A DNA stretch of 64,000 nt from an uncultured Bacteroidales bacterium (GTDB lineage: Bacteria; Bacteroidota; Bacteroidia; Bacteroidales; Paludibacteraceae): NCBI GenBank assembly GCA_934728255.1, contig CAKVEC010000001.1:62001-126000 (forward strand). Direction: 5' to 3'. Shown here piece after piece: positions 9,411-17,181 of the stretch. A program made the translations under genes and the position numbers. The notes under the pieces are model-generated. The model did no database searches and was not told where the DNA came from. It was given only the letters and a program-made list of their open reading frames with translations. The first letter of the stretch is position 1. Each line of letters starts with the position of its first letter.

Positions 9411-9737
9411 ATGGACGACAAAGGGCAAATACTGCTTTACCGGACTGCCAATGGCACAAGTCGGATAGAGGTGCGCTTGCAAAATGAGACCGTTTGGCTT
9501 ACACTTGACCAAATGGCAGAACTCTTCCAGCGCAACAAATCCACCATCTCGCGCCATATCAAAAACATCTTGGAGACTGCGGAACTGCAGGCGGACTCAA
9601 CTGTTGCGTTTTTTGCAACAGTTCAAACAGAGGGGGAACGGCAAGTGGAACGCACAATGGCTTTCTACAACCTTGATATGATTATCTCCGTAGGGTATCG
9701 GGTCAATGCCATCAACGTTCGCACACCGAACCATTAA
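9411..9737 (+). pseudogene. Truncated RhuM family protein
   Basis: The first ~95 residues match the N-terminus of RhuM-family proteins (Virulence_RhuM, often in defence islands or with Fic domains): ILLYRTANGTSRIEVRL, then a helix-turn-helix-like TVWLTLDQMAELFQRNKSTISRHIKNI, and FYNLDMIISVGYRVN. Family members run on past 'GYRVNS' for some 200 further residues. Here the reading frame ends nine residues later, exactly where REP-like hairpin sequence begins (9713). It has its own promoter box (9341-9348). A degenerate gene is the simplest reading; a functional 108-residue DNA-binding remnant is possible. Confidence 0.75.
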
Positions 9738-9780
9738 CACATAGTCATTCACATTCGCGCAAGCGAATCATCAACGCGGC
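9713..9780. repeat. Two REP-like hairpin repeats at the rhuM break
   Basis: ACGTTCGCACACCGAACCATTAACAC followed by a variant with TTCGCGCAAGCGAA and CATCAACGC, each a small TTCGC/GCGAA palindrome, ending in GCGGCTCTGCCGCC. A related copy in reverse orientation lies at 35823-35868. These look like short interspersed palindromes; the second shares its core with the first. Confidence 0.6.
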
Positions 9781-9795
9781 TCTGCCGCCAAGAAT

Positions 9796-10209
9796 ATGAG
9801 TAAAGTCATTTTAACCGACCCCGTAGAAAGTCTCAAAGGCAAAATTTCCAAGAAAGGGGAGACTGTTTTCCGTTGTAAGCAATATCGTGATGAGCATGGT
9901 CATATTGTGAGTCAGGGACCTCAAGAGGCATACGTCATTGCCAATCCACGCAATCGCAAGAAGAATCCGCCCACGGGTGCAGAGAAGCAGCATCTCAAAC
10001 TCTTTGGTGAGGCAAGTCGCCGTGCCAAAGCCGAGTTGGCTATGGACTCTCCGCGTCGTGCCTATTGGTTGCAGCGTTTCCAAGCCCAACTCTCCAAACC
10101 CGAGCATATCAATCCCGCAGACCCGAATTCCCCGCTGCGTAAAACCTACCAACAACTCCATCCCTTCGTCCGCGCCACTATCTACTATGACTTACGAGCC
10201 CAACAATGA
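9796..10209 (+). CDS. Small basic protein of a local paralogous family
   Basis: A 137-residue protein with no assigned function. It carries the layout seen in three further proteins at 16.5-17.9 kb: an N-terminal strand ending in GKI (SLKGKISKKGE), an arginine-rich stretch, then P-T-G-A-E (NPPTGAEKQHLKLF) followed by a helix containing F, and a C-terminal aromatic segment (FVRATIYYDL). Similar short proteins recur as hypothetical proteins in Bacteroidales accessory regions, by recall. It is flanked by a broken rhuM and a DUF4143 ATPase, so it lies in an accessory patch inside the polysaccharide cluster. No signal peptide or membrane segment. Confidence 0.7.
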   Translation: MSKVILTDPVESLKGKISKKGETVFRCKQYRDEHGHIVSQGPQEAYVIANPRNRKKNPPTGAEKQHLKLFGEASRRAKAELAMDSPRRAYWLQRFQAQLSKPEHINPADPNSPLRKTYQQLHPFVRATIYYDLRAQQ

Positions 10210-10321
10210 TTTTTCACTCACAACTATTCTATATATGGGAGTTGTTGTAATGTCAGTCTGCGTTAGTGTGGTTGTGTTGACTAAAAGTGTAAATATATAC
10301 ATAATTTGATAGTATAAACGG

Positions 10322-11560
10322 ATGGTATTTAAGAGAGAAACATATGTTCAGCAACTAATCTCGTTGCGTCATAATGGATTAGTGAAAATCATTACAGGTC
10401 TTCGACGTGTTGGAAAGTCGTACCTGTTATTTACCCTTTTCAAACAGCATTTGTTGCAAGAGGGTGTCGCTGAGGATCATATTATTGAGATACAACTGGA
10501 TTCGTTTGCAGACAGACATTTGCGTAAGGCAGAGACTCTTTATCAGTTTGTATGTGATAGGGTGAAAGGAGATAATAGTTTGTTTTATGTAATCATTGAT
10601 GAAGTTCAGATGTTAGAAGACTTTGTTGATGTATTGAATGGTTTCCTGCATATTAGTAATGTAGATGTGTATGTTACCGGTAGTAATGCGCGCTTTTTGT
10701 CTTCAGATGTTGCAACTGAGTTCAGGGGGCGTGGAACGCAGATATACCTGCAACCGCTTAGTTTTAAGGAACTACACGAACAAACAGATTCCGATGTACT
10801 TCAATTGTGGCGCGATTATATGTACTATGGTGGACTGCCTATGGTTGTATTAGAAGAAGATCCTGTCCGAAAGACGCAGATATTGAATGACCTGATACAT
10901 GAAACTTACATAAACGATATTATCAATCGGAACCACATAAAGAGTGATAGCGATTTGGAAGAATTATTGGTTATGCTATCTTCAAATATCGGTGCACTAA
11001 CCAATCCTACAAAATTGGCTAATACGTTTAATAGTGAAAAGAAATCTGGTATATCACATAATACGGTCAAGCAATATATTGATTATTTCATAGATTCTTT
11101 CTTGGTTTCTCGTGCAATACGTTATGATATCAAAGGACGAAAGTATATAGATTCTCCATATAAATATTATTTTGCCGATTTGGGGTTGCGCAATGCCTTG
11201 ATTGGTTTCCGCCAAGTGGAACCCACACATTGCATAGAGAATATACTTTATAATCATCTGATAGCAATGGGGTATTTGGTAGATGTAGGAAATATTTCTT
11301 ATATCGGTAAGAACGCAGAAGGAAAATTACAACGCTCAACTTTTGAAGTAGATTTTGTATGCAATCGTGGTAGCGAACGTATATACATTCAATCTGCTTA
11401 TAGTATTCCTGATGCCGCTAAGTTGCAACAAGAGCAACGCCCGCTTATACTGACAGGAGACTCGTTTCGAAAATTGATATTGACTACGGACAATATTCCT
11501 TGCCATTCATTGGATAATGGCATTGTATTGATGAATGTATATGATTATTTGCTACAGTAA
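10322..11560 (+). CDS. AAA_14 / DUF4143 ATPase (copy 1)
   Basis: Predicted ATPase with an N-terminal AAA_14 domain: Walker A GLRRVGKSYLLFTLF (about residues 24-38), Walker B VIIDEVQMLED (about 97), sensor-like VTGSNARFLSSD (about 123), then a C-terminal DUF4143 region with 'KYIDSPYKYYFADLGLRNAL' and a nuclease-like strand pattern ending FEVDFVCNRG. Family function is unknown; such genes are very numerous and mobile in Bacteroidales. Two paralogues are in this window (15054 and 53313). AT-rich relative to the housekeeping genes, consistent with acquisition. Confidence 0.9.
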   Translation: MVFKRETYVQQLISLRHNGLVKIITGLRRVGKSYLLFTLFKQHLLQEGVAEDHIIEIQLDSFADRHLRKAETLYQFVCDRVKGDNSLFYVIIDEVQMLEDFVDVLNGFLHISNVDVYVTGSNARFLSSDVATEFRGRGTQIYLQPLSFKELHEQTDSDVLQLWRDYMYYGGLPMVVLEEDPVRKTQILNDLIHETYINDIINRNHIKSDSDLEELLVMLSSNIGALTNPTKLANTFNSEKKSGISHNTVKQYIDYFIDSFLVSRAIRYDIKGRKYIDSPYKYYFADLGLRNALIGFRQVEPTHCIENILYNHLIAMGYLVDVGNISYIGKNAEGKLQRSTFEVDFVCNRGSERIYIQSAYSIPDAAKLQQEQRPLILTGDSFRKLILTTDNIPCHSLDNGIVLMNVYDYLLQ

Positions 11561-11604
11561 GGGAGTATTATTGCTAAAAGACGTATTGTATTGGAACAAA
11601 ATAT

Positions 11605-12459
11605 ATGAAACTCTCTATCATCACTATCAACTACAACAACCTGTCGGGTTTGCGCAAAACGGTTGAATCCGTCTTTGCACAGACTTGCCACGATTTTGAG
11701 TATATCATCATTGATGGTGCCAGCACCGATGGCTCTAAAGAATACTTGGAAACCATTAAGGCAAATGATGTTGCAGATGAGGCAAATACAGCGGGTAAAT
11801 TACAAATTACAAATTACAAATTACAAATTGTCTCTGAATCCGATACCGGTATATACAATGCTATGAACAAAGGCATCCGTGCCTCTCACGGGGACTATCT
11901 CCTTATGCTCAATAGTGGCGACTATCTGGTGGATTCCCGTGTTGTAGAACACATCCTCCCCGAATTGGACGGCACCGACATTATTCAGGGCAATACAATT
12001 TGTACCAAGAATGGTCAAACGTTTGTTAATAGAGGCTATGGAAAATCAGACATTAATTATATTGATGTGCAGAAAGGTTATTTCCTACATCAAGCCTCAT
12101 TTTGTAAAAGAACATTGTTTGAACAATACGGTTATTTCGATGAGAGTTACAAAATAGACGGAGATACGGTTTTTTATATTCGCTGTCTTGGAAACGGAAA
12201 TGCTACGTTTCGCTATGTAAACCAAACTATTGCGTATTTCGAGGGCGGTGGAATGAGCGATAGACAAAATTTGCAATGGCAGCAGCAGCGTGCATTGGAG
12301 TTTCAACGTTGGTCAACAGAAGAATTTAGCACCCGACAATGGAACACGTGCATTGAATATGATAAAAAGGGACAGTTGTATGACAAACTGTCTCGGCATA
12401 AATGGGCATGGGGTATTGCGATGTTGATGTCGAAAATCATTGATAGAATGGAAAAATGA
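11605..12459 (+). CDS. WcaA-like family 2 glycosyltransferase
   Basis: GT2 enzyme starting MKLSIITINYNNLSGLRKTVESV with DGASTDGSKEYL near residue 40 and LNSGD near residue 110 as the DxD-equivalent. It is a close paralogue of the product at 26436. Between the DGAS and 'SDTGIYNAMNKGI' motifs the gene carries four TTACAAA units (11797-11829), translated as part of GKLQITNYKLQIVSE; the 26.4-kb paralogue has a different repeat at the same place. From about 12000 the sequence becomes AT-rich. The stop overlaps the deacetylase start (12456-12459). Confidence 0.9.
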   Translation: MKLSIITINYNNLSGLRKTVESVFAQTCHDFEYIIIDGASTDGSKEYLETIKANDVADEANTAGKLQITNYKLQIVSESDTGIYNAMNKGIRASHGDYLLMLNSGDYLVDSRVVEHILPELDGTDIIQGNTICTKNGQTFVNRGYGKSDINYIDVQKGYFLHQASFCKRTLFEQYGYFDESYKIDGDTVFYIRCLGNGNATFRYVNQTIAYFEGGGMSDRQNLQWQQQRALEFQRWSTEEFSTRQWNTCIEYDKKGQLYDKLSRHKWAWGIAMLMSKIIDRMEK

Positions 12460-13160
12460 AATCTCTATTGACCATAGCGAAGCGCAAGTGGATGCATCTG
12501 TGTTTGCAACCAATCCGTGTATATTGTCTTCATCACGTATGTGCGTACTTTGATGCAGCATCAATGTATAAGACAGATTGGATGGCTATTGAGAATTTTA
12601 AGCATAAAGTATTGACTTCGCAGCAACAGGGAGTAGAATTCATTTCTCTTTCAGAGGCCTTCAAAAAGTTGCAAAAAGACCACATTCGTCTGAATAAATA
12701 TGCAGTACTTACGTTTGATGACGGATATGCCTCTCTCAAAGAGATACTTCCATGGCTGATACAGCAAAATATCCCTGTTACGTTATTTATAAATCCAGAT
12801 TATGCGGAAGGTAAGGCTTATCGTGATACACCTACAGAAAACTATTTAAGCATAGCAGATATTGGAAATTATGTAACTACCTCGCATAGTTTGATAGAAA
12901 TAGGTTTGCATGGTTTGCAGCACAAGGATGTAACCACTATGTCTGAGCAGGAATTCATTAACTTTGTTACCAAATCAATAGCCGCAACTTCAAAAATCAA
13001 AGGTTTCATTCCTTTCTGGGCTTACACATGGGGGCGACATACCGCAATGACAGACATGATACTACAAGCAAATAACATCATTCCTGTCCTTACCGATGGT
13101 ATGAGAAATTTCAATGATACAAACAGCATACATAGGGAACTGTTTGTTGTTAATAATTAA
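12456..13160 (+). CDS. Polysaccharide deacetylase-like protein (CE4/NodB)
   Basis: 234-residue protein with the NodB homology hallmark LTFDDGYASL (about residues 86-95), whose two aspartates are the catalytic base and metal ligand, and a HGLQH motif near residue 150 resembling the metal-binding H-x3-H. It would remove acetyl groups from a glycan or act as a related hydrolase. No signal peptide, so it may act on a lipid-linked intermediate in the cytoplasm. Coupled to the upstream GT2 by a 4-bp overlap. It is shorter than many CE4 proteins and the C-terminal motifs are weak, so activity is not assured. Confidence 0.78.
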   Translation: MKSLLTIAKRKWMHLCLQPIRVYCLHHVCAYFDAASMYKTDWMAIENFKHKVLTSQQQGVEFISLSEAFKKLQKDHIRLNKYAVLTFDDGYASLKEILPWLIQQNIPVTLFINPDYAEGKAYRDTPTENYLSIADIGNYVTTSHSLIEIGLHGLQHKDVTTMSEQEFINFVTKSIAATSKIKGFIPFWAYTWGRHTAMTDMILQANNIIPVLTDGMRNFNDTNSIHRELFVVNN

Positions 13161-13207
13161 CCTTTTATCCGAATATAGTTGAGAAAAAATGAATTTCTAA
13201 AAAAGCA

Positions 13208-14194
13208 ATGACTATTTTCACTACCCCTATACTGCTTATTACATTCAATCGTTCTGCTCACACCCGTCGTGTGCTGGAGCGTATTCTTGAAGCAAGACCT
13301 CAAGAACTCTATGTGTTTCAAGATGGTGCGCGTGCGGGTAATGAGAACGATGTGCAGAAGTGTGCTGAGGTTCGTCAAACCATTGAGGAACTATGGAATA
13401 ACTATACGTCTAACGCAAAAGTGCAAACCGAGCCAACGATGCATCGTTACTATAGCGACACCAATCTTGGTTGTGGTCCCGGACCGGCGGTGGCTATCAG
13501 TTGGTTCTTTTCGCAAGTAGAGCAGGGTATCATCATTGAGGATGATGCTGTTCCGCATCTTGATTTTTTCTCCTATTGCGAGGAACTGCTCAATAAATAC
13601 AAAGATGACAATTCCATACGTGCCATAGCAAGTATGAATGTAGACACGCATAAATGGGGCGATGGCAGTTATTATTTCTCTATGATGAATCGCAATCTTT
13701 GTGCGTGGGCGACATGGCGGCGTGCATGGAATGATTTTGACCTCTACTTGCGGAATGTTCATTGGCGCACATTGAACAAAGCATTAAAGCGATATGGTTG
13801 TGGATTTTATGAGCGGGAATACTGGCTTGACCGGCTTAAAGAGGCGCAAACGGACGGACAAGGGGGCAAAAGTTGGGATATGCAGTTTTTTATGTCTATA
13901 TGGTTGCACCATGGAAAGGGCATCATCCCCAATGTTAATCTGAGCAGTAACATCGGCACCGTAGGCGAAGCCACACATCAAATGGCTGAGGGAAATCTCA
14001 TAGATAATGTGCCTACCAAACCTATTCTTCCATTGGTGCATCCAAGTACCACCAATATACAAAACAAGGCGGACCGAGAGTTTCATCATCGGTATTTTGA
14101 GCCGCAAAAGAATAGTCTGATGCGTTTTATTGCCAAAGTGAATAAACGAATCAAACGTATGGTAGGACACGAAGGTTCGTGGATTAAGAAGTAA
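13208..14194 (+). CDS. GNT-I-like glycosyltransferase
   Basis: 328-residue paralogue of the protein encoded at 6912. It begins TPILLITFNRSAHTRRVLERI, has EDDAVPHLDFFSYCEELL near residue 113 as the metal-binding EDD site, and CAWATWRRAWNDFDL near residue 165. The C-terminus is basic (KVNKRIKRMVGHEG), which could touch the membrane. It should transfer a sugar to the polysaccharide intermediate; donor unknown. It sits between a deacetylase and an acyltransferase, all on one strand with short gaps. Confidence 0.8.
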   Translation: MTIFTTPILLITFNRSAHTRRVLERILEARPQELYVFQDGARAGNENDVQKCAEVRQTIEELWNNYTSNAKVQTEPTMHRYYSDTNLGCGPGPAVAISWFFSQVEQGIIIEDDAVPHLDFFSYCEELLNKYKDDNSIRAIASMNVDTHKWGDGSYYFSMMNRNLCAWATWRRAWNDFDLYLRNVHWRTLNKALKRYGCGFYEREYWLDRLKEAQTDGQGGKSWDMQFFMSIWLHHGKGIIPNVNLSSNIGTVGEATHQMAEGNLIDNVPTKPILPLVHPSTTNIQNKADREFHHRYFEPQKNSLMRFIAKVNKRIKRMVGHEGSWIKK

Positions 14195-14200
14195 ACAGAT

Positions 14201-14761
14201 ATGAATATCAAGCGTTTAATACAATTGTGGTTGGCTAAATGGCTTGCCGAACCGGAGATACCTAACGGAAAAACAACCGGTTATTCGTTGGTTCGTTCCG
14301 AGAAAAGCAACTGCCAATTCGGAACAGAAGCGTATGCTGTTGCTCCGTACTTGTTGCAACACGTAGAATTAGGCAGTCATTCTTATTTCGCACGCAATGC
14401 CCAAGCCGCCTATCTGACAGTTGGAAAATACTGCTCTATCGGTCCGAATTTCTGCTGCGGCTTGGGCATTCACCCGACGAATCTATTGAGTACCTCGCCT
14501 TGTTTCTATCGTGGCAAAATAGAAGAGCACAAGCATACTACCATAGGTAATGATGTCTTTATCGGTGCAAATGTTACGGTATTGGATGGTGTCTCTATCG
14601 CAGATGGTGCTGTCATTGGTGCCGGTGCGGTAGTAACGAAGGATATTCCCCCTTACGCTATTGCCGTTGGTGTTCCTGCAAAGGTCGTGAAATATCGTTT
14701 TGATGAAAAGACGATAAAGGAACTACTCAACGAACAATGGTGGAACAAAAAGGAAGGTTGA
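14201..14761 (+). CDS. Hexapeptide-repeat O-acyltransferase (CatB/WbbJ type)
   Basis: Left-handed beta-helix acyltransferase of the xenobiotic/sugar O-acetyltransferase group. The hexapeptide turns are plain from residue 60 on: VGKYCSIGPNF, TIGNDVFIGANVTVLDGVSIADGAVIGAGAVVTKDIPP and AVGVPAKVVKYRF at the end. A histidine in GLGIHPTNLLS near residue 88 is at the position of the catalytic His of this group. It probably O-acetylates a sugar of the surface glycan. It starts 7 nt after the GNT-I-like gene and appears to be the last gene of the segment. Confidence 0.9.
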   Translation: MNIKRLIQLWLAKWLAEPEIPNGKTTGYSLVRSEKSNCQFGTEAYAVAPYLLQHVELGSHSYFARNAQAAYLTVGKYCSIGPNFCCGLGIHPTNLLSTSPCFYRGKIEEHKHTTIGNDVFIGANVTVLDGVSIADGAVIGAGAVVTKDIPPYAIAVGVPAKVVKYRFDEKTIKELLNEQWWNKKEG

Positions 14762-14910
14762 AAGTTCAAGCCCCTTGAATTTTGAACTGGAGGCGTGAAG
14801 CCTTGAGATTATACTATAGCAGGGAAAAATAGTGGGAGTTAAGGCTTACTCTTGGCTATGAGTTTTTATTGATAGTAAAGTAACAGTGTATATCTTATTC
14901 ACGATAACGG

Positions 14911-15023
14911 TTGCATACATTCGCGAAATGTTGTATTGTTGCAACGTTTTGGAAATACATAGAAATGGTGTGTGCGTTCTTTTGGCATAGATATTGTAGT
15001 AGTTTTGTAAAGTTTGTTTTATA
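14911..15023 (+). promoter_or_regulatory. Upstream modules shared with the AbiE operon
   Basis: Module A (14911-14956: GTTGCATACATTCGCGAAAT and on) is about 85% identical to 24971-25018, where it contains the AbiE promoter box TAATTTTG (here degraded to TATTGTTG). Module B (15003-15023) is a 21-bp exact match to 24906-24926. The order is A-B here and B-A before abiEi. The rest of the 292-bp gap 14762-15053 shows nothing recognisable. Confidence 0.6.
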
Positions 15024-15053
15024 ACAAATAGTTTATTTTGTAAAGTGTAGTTA

Positions 15054-16322
15054 ATGAAGATAACGAAAGATGTCATCTATAGATGTGTCCGAGACAAACG
15101 GGACGAGATAGAGAGTGCAGAGGTTGTTCATCGTCCATTCTGTTTCGAGGACGCTGCCAATTATGTGATGGTGGGTGTACGGCATGTGGGCAAGTCCTAT
15201 ATGCTCTACCAGCGTGTCAAACAATTGATTAGCGACGGACATGGCTGGGATGAGATACTCTTTGTGGACTTCGATGATGAACGCTTGGCTGAATTTACAA
15301 CAGACGATTTCAATTTGCTGTTGGAGGCGCACTTGGAGCGGTATGGCAAGCGACCGTATGTCTTTTTGGATGAGGTGCAGAATATTCCTGCTTGGGACAA
15401 ATTTGCCCGCCGTTTGGCAAATGAGAAATACCATGTATTCATTACGGGGAGCAATGCAAAGATGCTCAGCAAAGATGTAGCAACCACATTGGGAGGGCGT
15501 TTTCAAATAGTGGATGTATATCCTTATTCGTTTCGCGAATACCTTGACGCTAATGGGGTAGTCCTGTCTGCGGATTGGCAATACTCTACGATAGAAAAGA
15601 GTGAAGTGCTTCGGTATTTCAGAGAGTATTTTGTATATGGCGGTTTGCCTGAGATATTGAATTTCAAGCAAAAACGCTCTATGTTGTCCGGGTTGTACCA
15701 AAAAATTTATTTGGGTGATATTTGTCAACGAAATACTATAAGGAATAGCAAAGTACTTAATTTGATTATCAAGAAGTTGGCAGAGAGTGTAAAACAACCC
15801 ATCTCCTTTAACCGGCTGAAAAATGTGGTGGTATCTACGGGATGTCAGACGACTATCCCGACGGTGATTGATTATACCAATTATGCAGAGGATGCCTGGC
15901 TATTGCTCCCCATAGAGAATGAACTTGCCAAATTGGCAGAGAAAGAATCCAATAAAAAGTATTATTTTGTGGATAATGGTATTCTCAATTTATTTTTGAT
16001 TGATGACGATACTTCTTTGTTAGAGAACTTGGTGGCTATTCATCTTTGCCGCTTGTATGGTCGGGAAAATGTATCGTACTACAATGCGGGTAAGGAAATT
16101 GACTTTGTCGTAAATGAGGAACGGTTGGCGATACAAGTTTGTTATTCCATAGTAGACTCCGCTACTTATGAACGTGAGGTGACACCGCTTCTTCAGTTTG
16201 CAACCACACACCCCGATTGGCGGCTTCTGATTATTACGTATGATGAAACATCGACAATAGAGCAATCCGCTCATACCATTACGGTTCAACCTGTGTGGCA
16301 ATGGATGTTAGAAGAAAAGTAA
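15054..16322 (+). CDS. AAA_14 / DUF4143 ATPase (copy 2)
   Basis: 422-residue AAA_14 ATPase: Walker A MVGVRHVGKSYMLYQR (about residue 38-53), Walker B VFLDEVQNIPAWD (about 104), ITGSNAKMLSKDVATTLGGR (about 128) and a DUF4143 C-terminal half ending EIDFVVNEERLAIQVCYS, a D-x-EVK-like nuclease-fold strand pattern. It lies in the position where an AbiE operon seems once to have been: AbiE-like promoter modules precede it and an abiEii scrap follows its stop directly. Function of the family is not established; frequent exchange is typical. Confidence 0.9.
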   Translation: MKITKDVIYRCVRDKRDEIESAEVVHRPFCFEDAANYVMVGVRHVGKSYMLYQRVKQLISDGHGWDEILFVDFDDERLAEFTTDDFNLLLEAHLERYGKRPYVFLDEVQNIPAWDKFARRLANEKYHVFITGSNAKMLSKDVATTLGGRFQIVDVYPYSFREYLDANGVVLSADWQYSTIEKSEVLRYFREYFVYGGLPEILNFKQKRSMLSGLYQKIYLGDICQRNTIRNSKVLNLIIKKLAESVKQPISFNRLKNVVVSTGCQTTIPTVIDYTNYAEDAWLLLPIENELAKLAEKESNKKYYFVDNGILNLFLIDDDTSLLENLVAIHLCRLYGRENVSYYNAGKEIDFVVNEERLAIQVCYSIVDSATYEREVTPLLQFATTHPDWRLLIITYDETSTIEQSAHTITVQPVWQWMLEEK

Positions 16323-16396
16323 TCGTGTTTTGTTTATGCCGAAAAACTCACTTGTATAGGGGGCGAATCTGTGTTTAGTACAATGTATATTGAAAG
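16323..16396 (+). pseudogene. Remnant of an AbiEii toxin gene
   Basis: About 74 bp immediately after the DUF4143 ATPase stop aligns with 25754-25827 inside the intact abiEii gene at roughly 80% identity, including GCCGAAAAACTCACT exactly. Translated it reads FVYAEKLTCIGG against SVYAEKLTFIGG, then a 1-bp deletion breaks the frame within the nucleotidyltransferase GG-motif region. No further similarity is visible on either side. Confidence 0.8.
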
Positions 16397-16499
16397 AGGT
16401 TGCCTACACTTGTTAGACAACCTCCGGAGGCGGGAGCCTTAGGAAGGCGGTGCGCCTTGAGACTACCGAGGTAGGGGGAACTAATGCGGATGGTAGGGG

Positions 16500-16811
16500 C
16501 TATTGTTGGTAGTCAGACCATTCCTGATTGAAGACATACTGGTACAAGGTGCGGTACACGTTTTGAGACTTAAAAGCAATGAGATCCTGCTGTACCTGCA
16601 ATCGCTTGCGGGTAGCCGTTACCACCGCTTTGAATCGGGTATGCATATCCACTTCGGATTGGGAGTAAGGCGTTTTCCGAGTACCTACTACAGCACATCC
16701 TCGTGGGTGCTGACCGAATTGCCGATACACAGCGGTGAAATTGTACCTCTTGCCGTAGATCTTGCCCGATGTGTAATCAATGGGCGGCAGATAAAAAACT
16801 TTTCCTGCCAT
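16500..16811 (-). CDS. Small protein of local family, third gene of operon
   Basis: 103-residue protein starting MAGKVFYLPPIDYTSGKIYGK, with the family landmarks: P-I-x-x-x-S-GKI at the N-terminus, R-x-TPYSQSEVDMHTRF in the middle and a C-terminal TLYQYVFNQEW that parallels TLRGFMFAQEY of its upstream neighbour. I take the ATG at 16811, five nucleotides after the upstream stop, over an in-frame ATG at 16898 that would overlap the neighbour by 80 bp. Function unknown; no export signal or transmembrane segment. Confidence 0.65.
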   Translation of the reverse strand: MAGKVFYLPPIDYTSGKIYGKRYNFTAVYRQFGQHPRGCAVVGTRKTPYSQSEVDMHTRFKAVVTATRKRLQVQQDLIAFKSQNVYRTLYQYVFNQEWSDYQQ

Positions 16812-16816
16812 AGTCG

Positions 16817-17137
16817 TCAATCTGTTAGTTTCGCATACTCCTGTGCGAACATAAAGCCCCGCAGGGTGGTGTACTTGGATTTTTTCTGCGAGAGCCATTG
16901 CTTTTCATACGCCTGAATCTGCTCGGAGGTAAGCGATTTGAGTGCTTCCACTGCCTGCTTGTACCTCTGCTGCACTTTCAGTTCGTTTTCCGAGTAAGGG
17001 TTCTTGCCCAAATCCCGAGGATTGCACATTCTGCCGGAGTAGCCGGTTTTTCCTCGATTAGCGAGGTAGAAGTCGGAGTGCTCACAAATTTTTCCGCTCC
17101 AACTTGTTACTAAATCAATAGGTTTATACTTTGCCAT
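16817..17137 (-). CDS. Small protein of local family, second gene of operon
   Basis: 106-residue protein MAKYKPIDLVTSWSGKICEH with the same plan: SGKI, a tyrosine/arginine segment (TGYSGRMCNPRD), NPYSENELKVQQRY, and a C-terminal TLRGFMFAQEYAKL. The proteins at 16500 and 17182 and at 9796 share this scheme at low identity, indicating ancient duplication. It lies between them with short gaps on the minus strand. I do not recognise a function. An AT-rich 44-bp gap precedes the start. Confidence 0.7.
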   Translation of the reverse strand: MAKYKPIDLVTSWSGKICEHSDFYLANRGKTGYSGRMCNPRDLGKNPYSENELKVQQRYKQAVEALKSLTSEQIQAYEKQWLSQKKSKYTTLRGFMFAQEYAKLTD

Positions 17138-17181
17138 ATTATTAAAAAATTTAATTTATTTGTTTTTGTTGTTTAGGGCGA

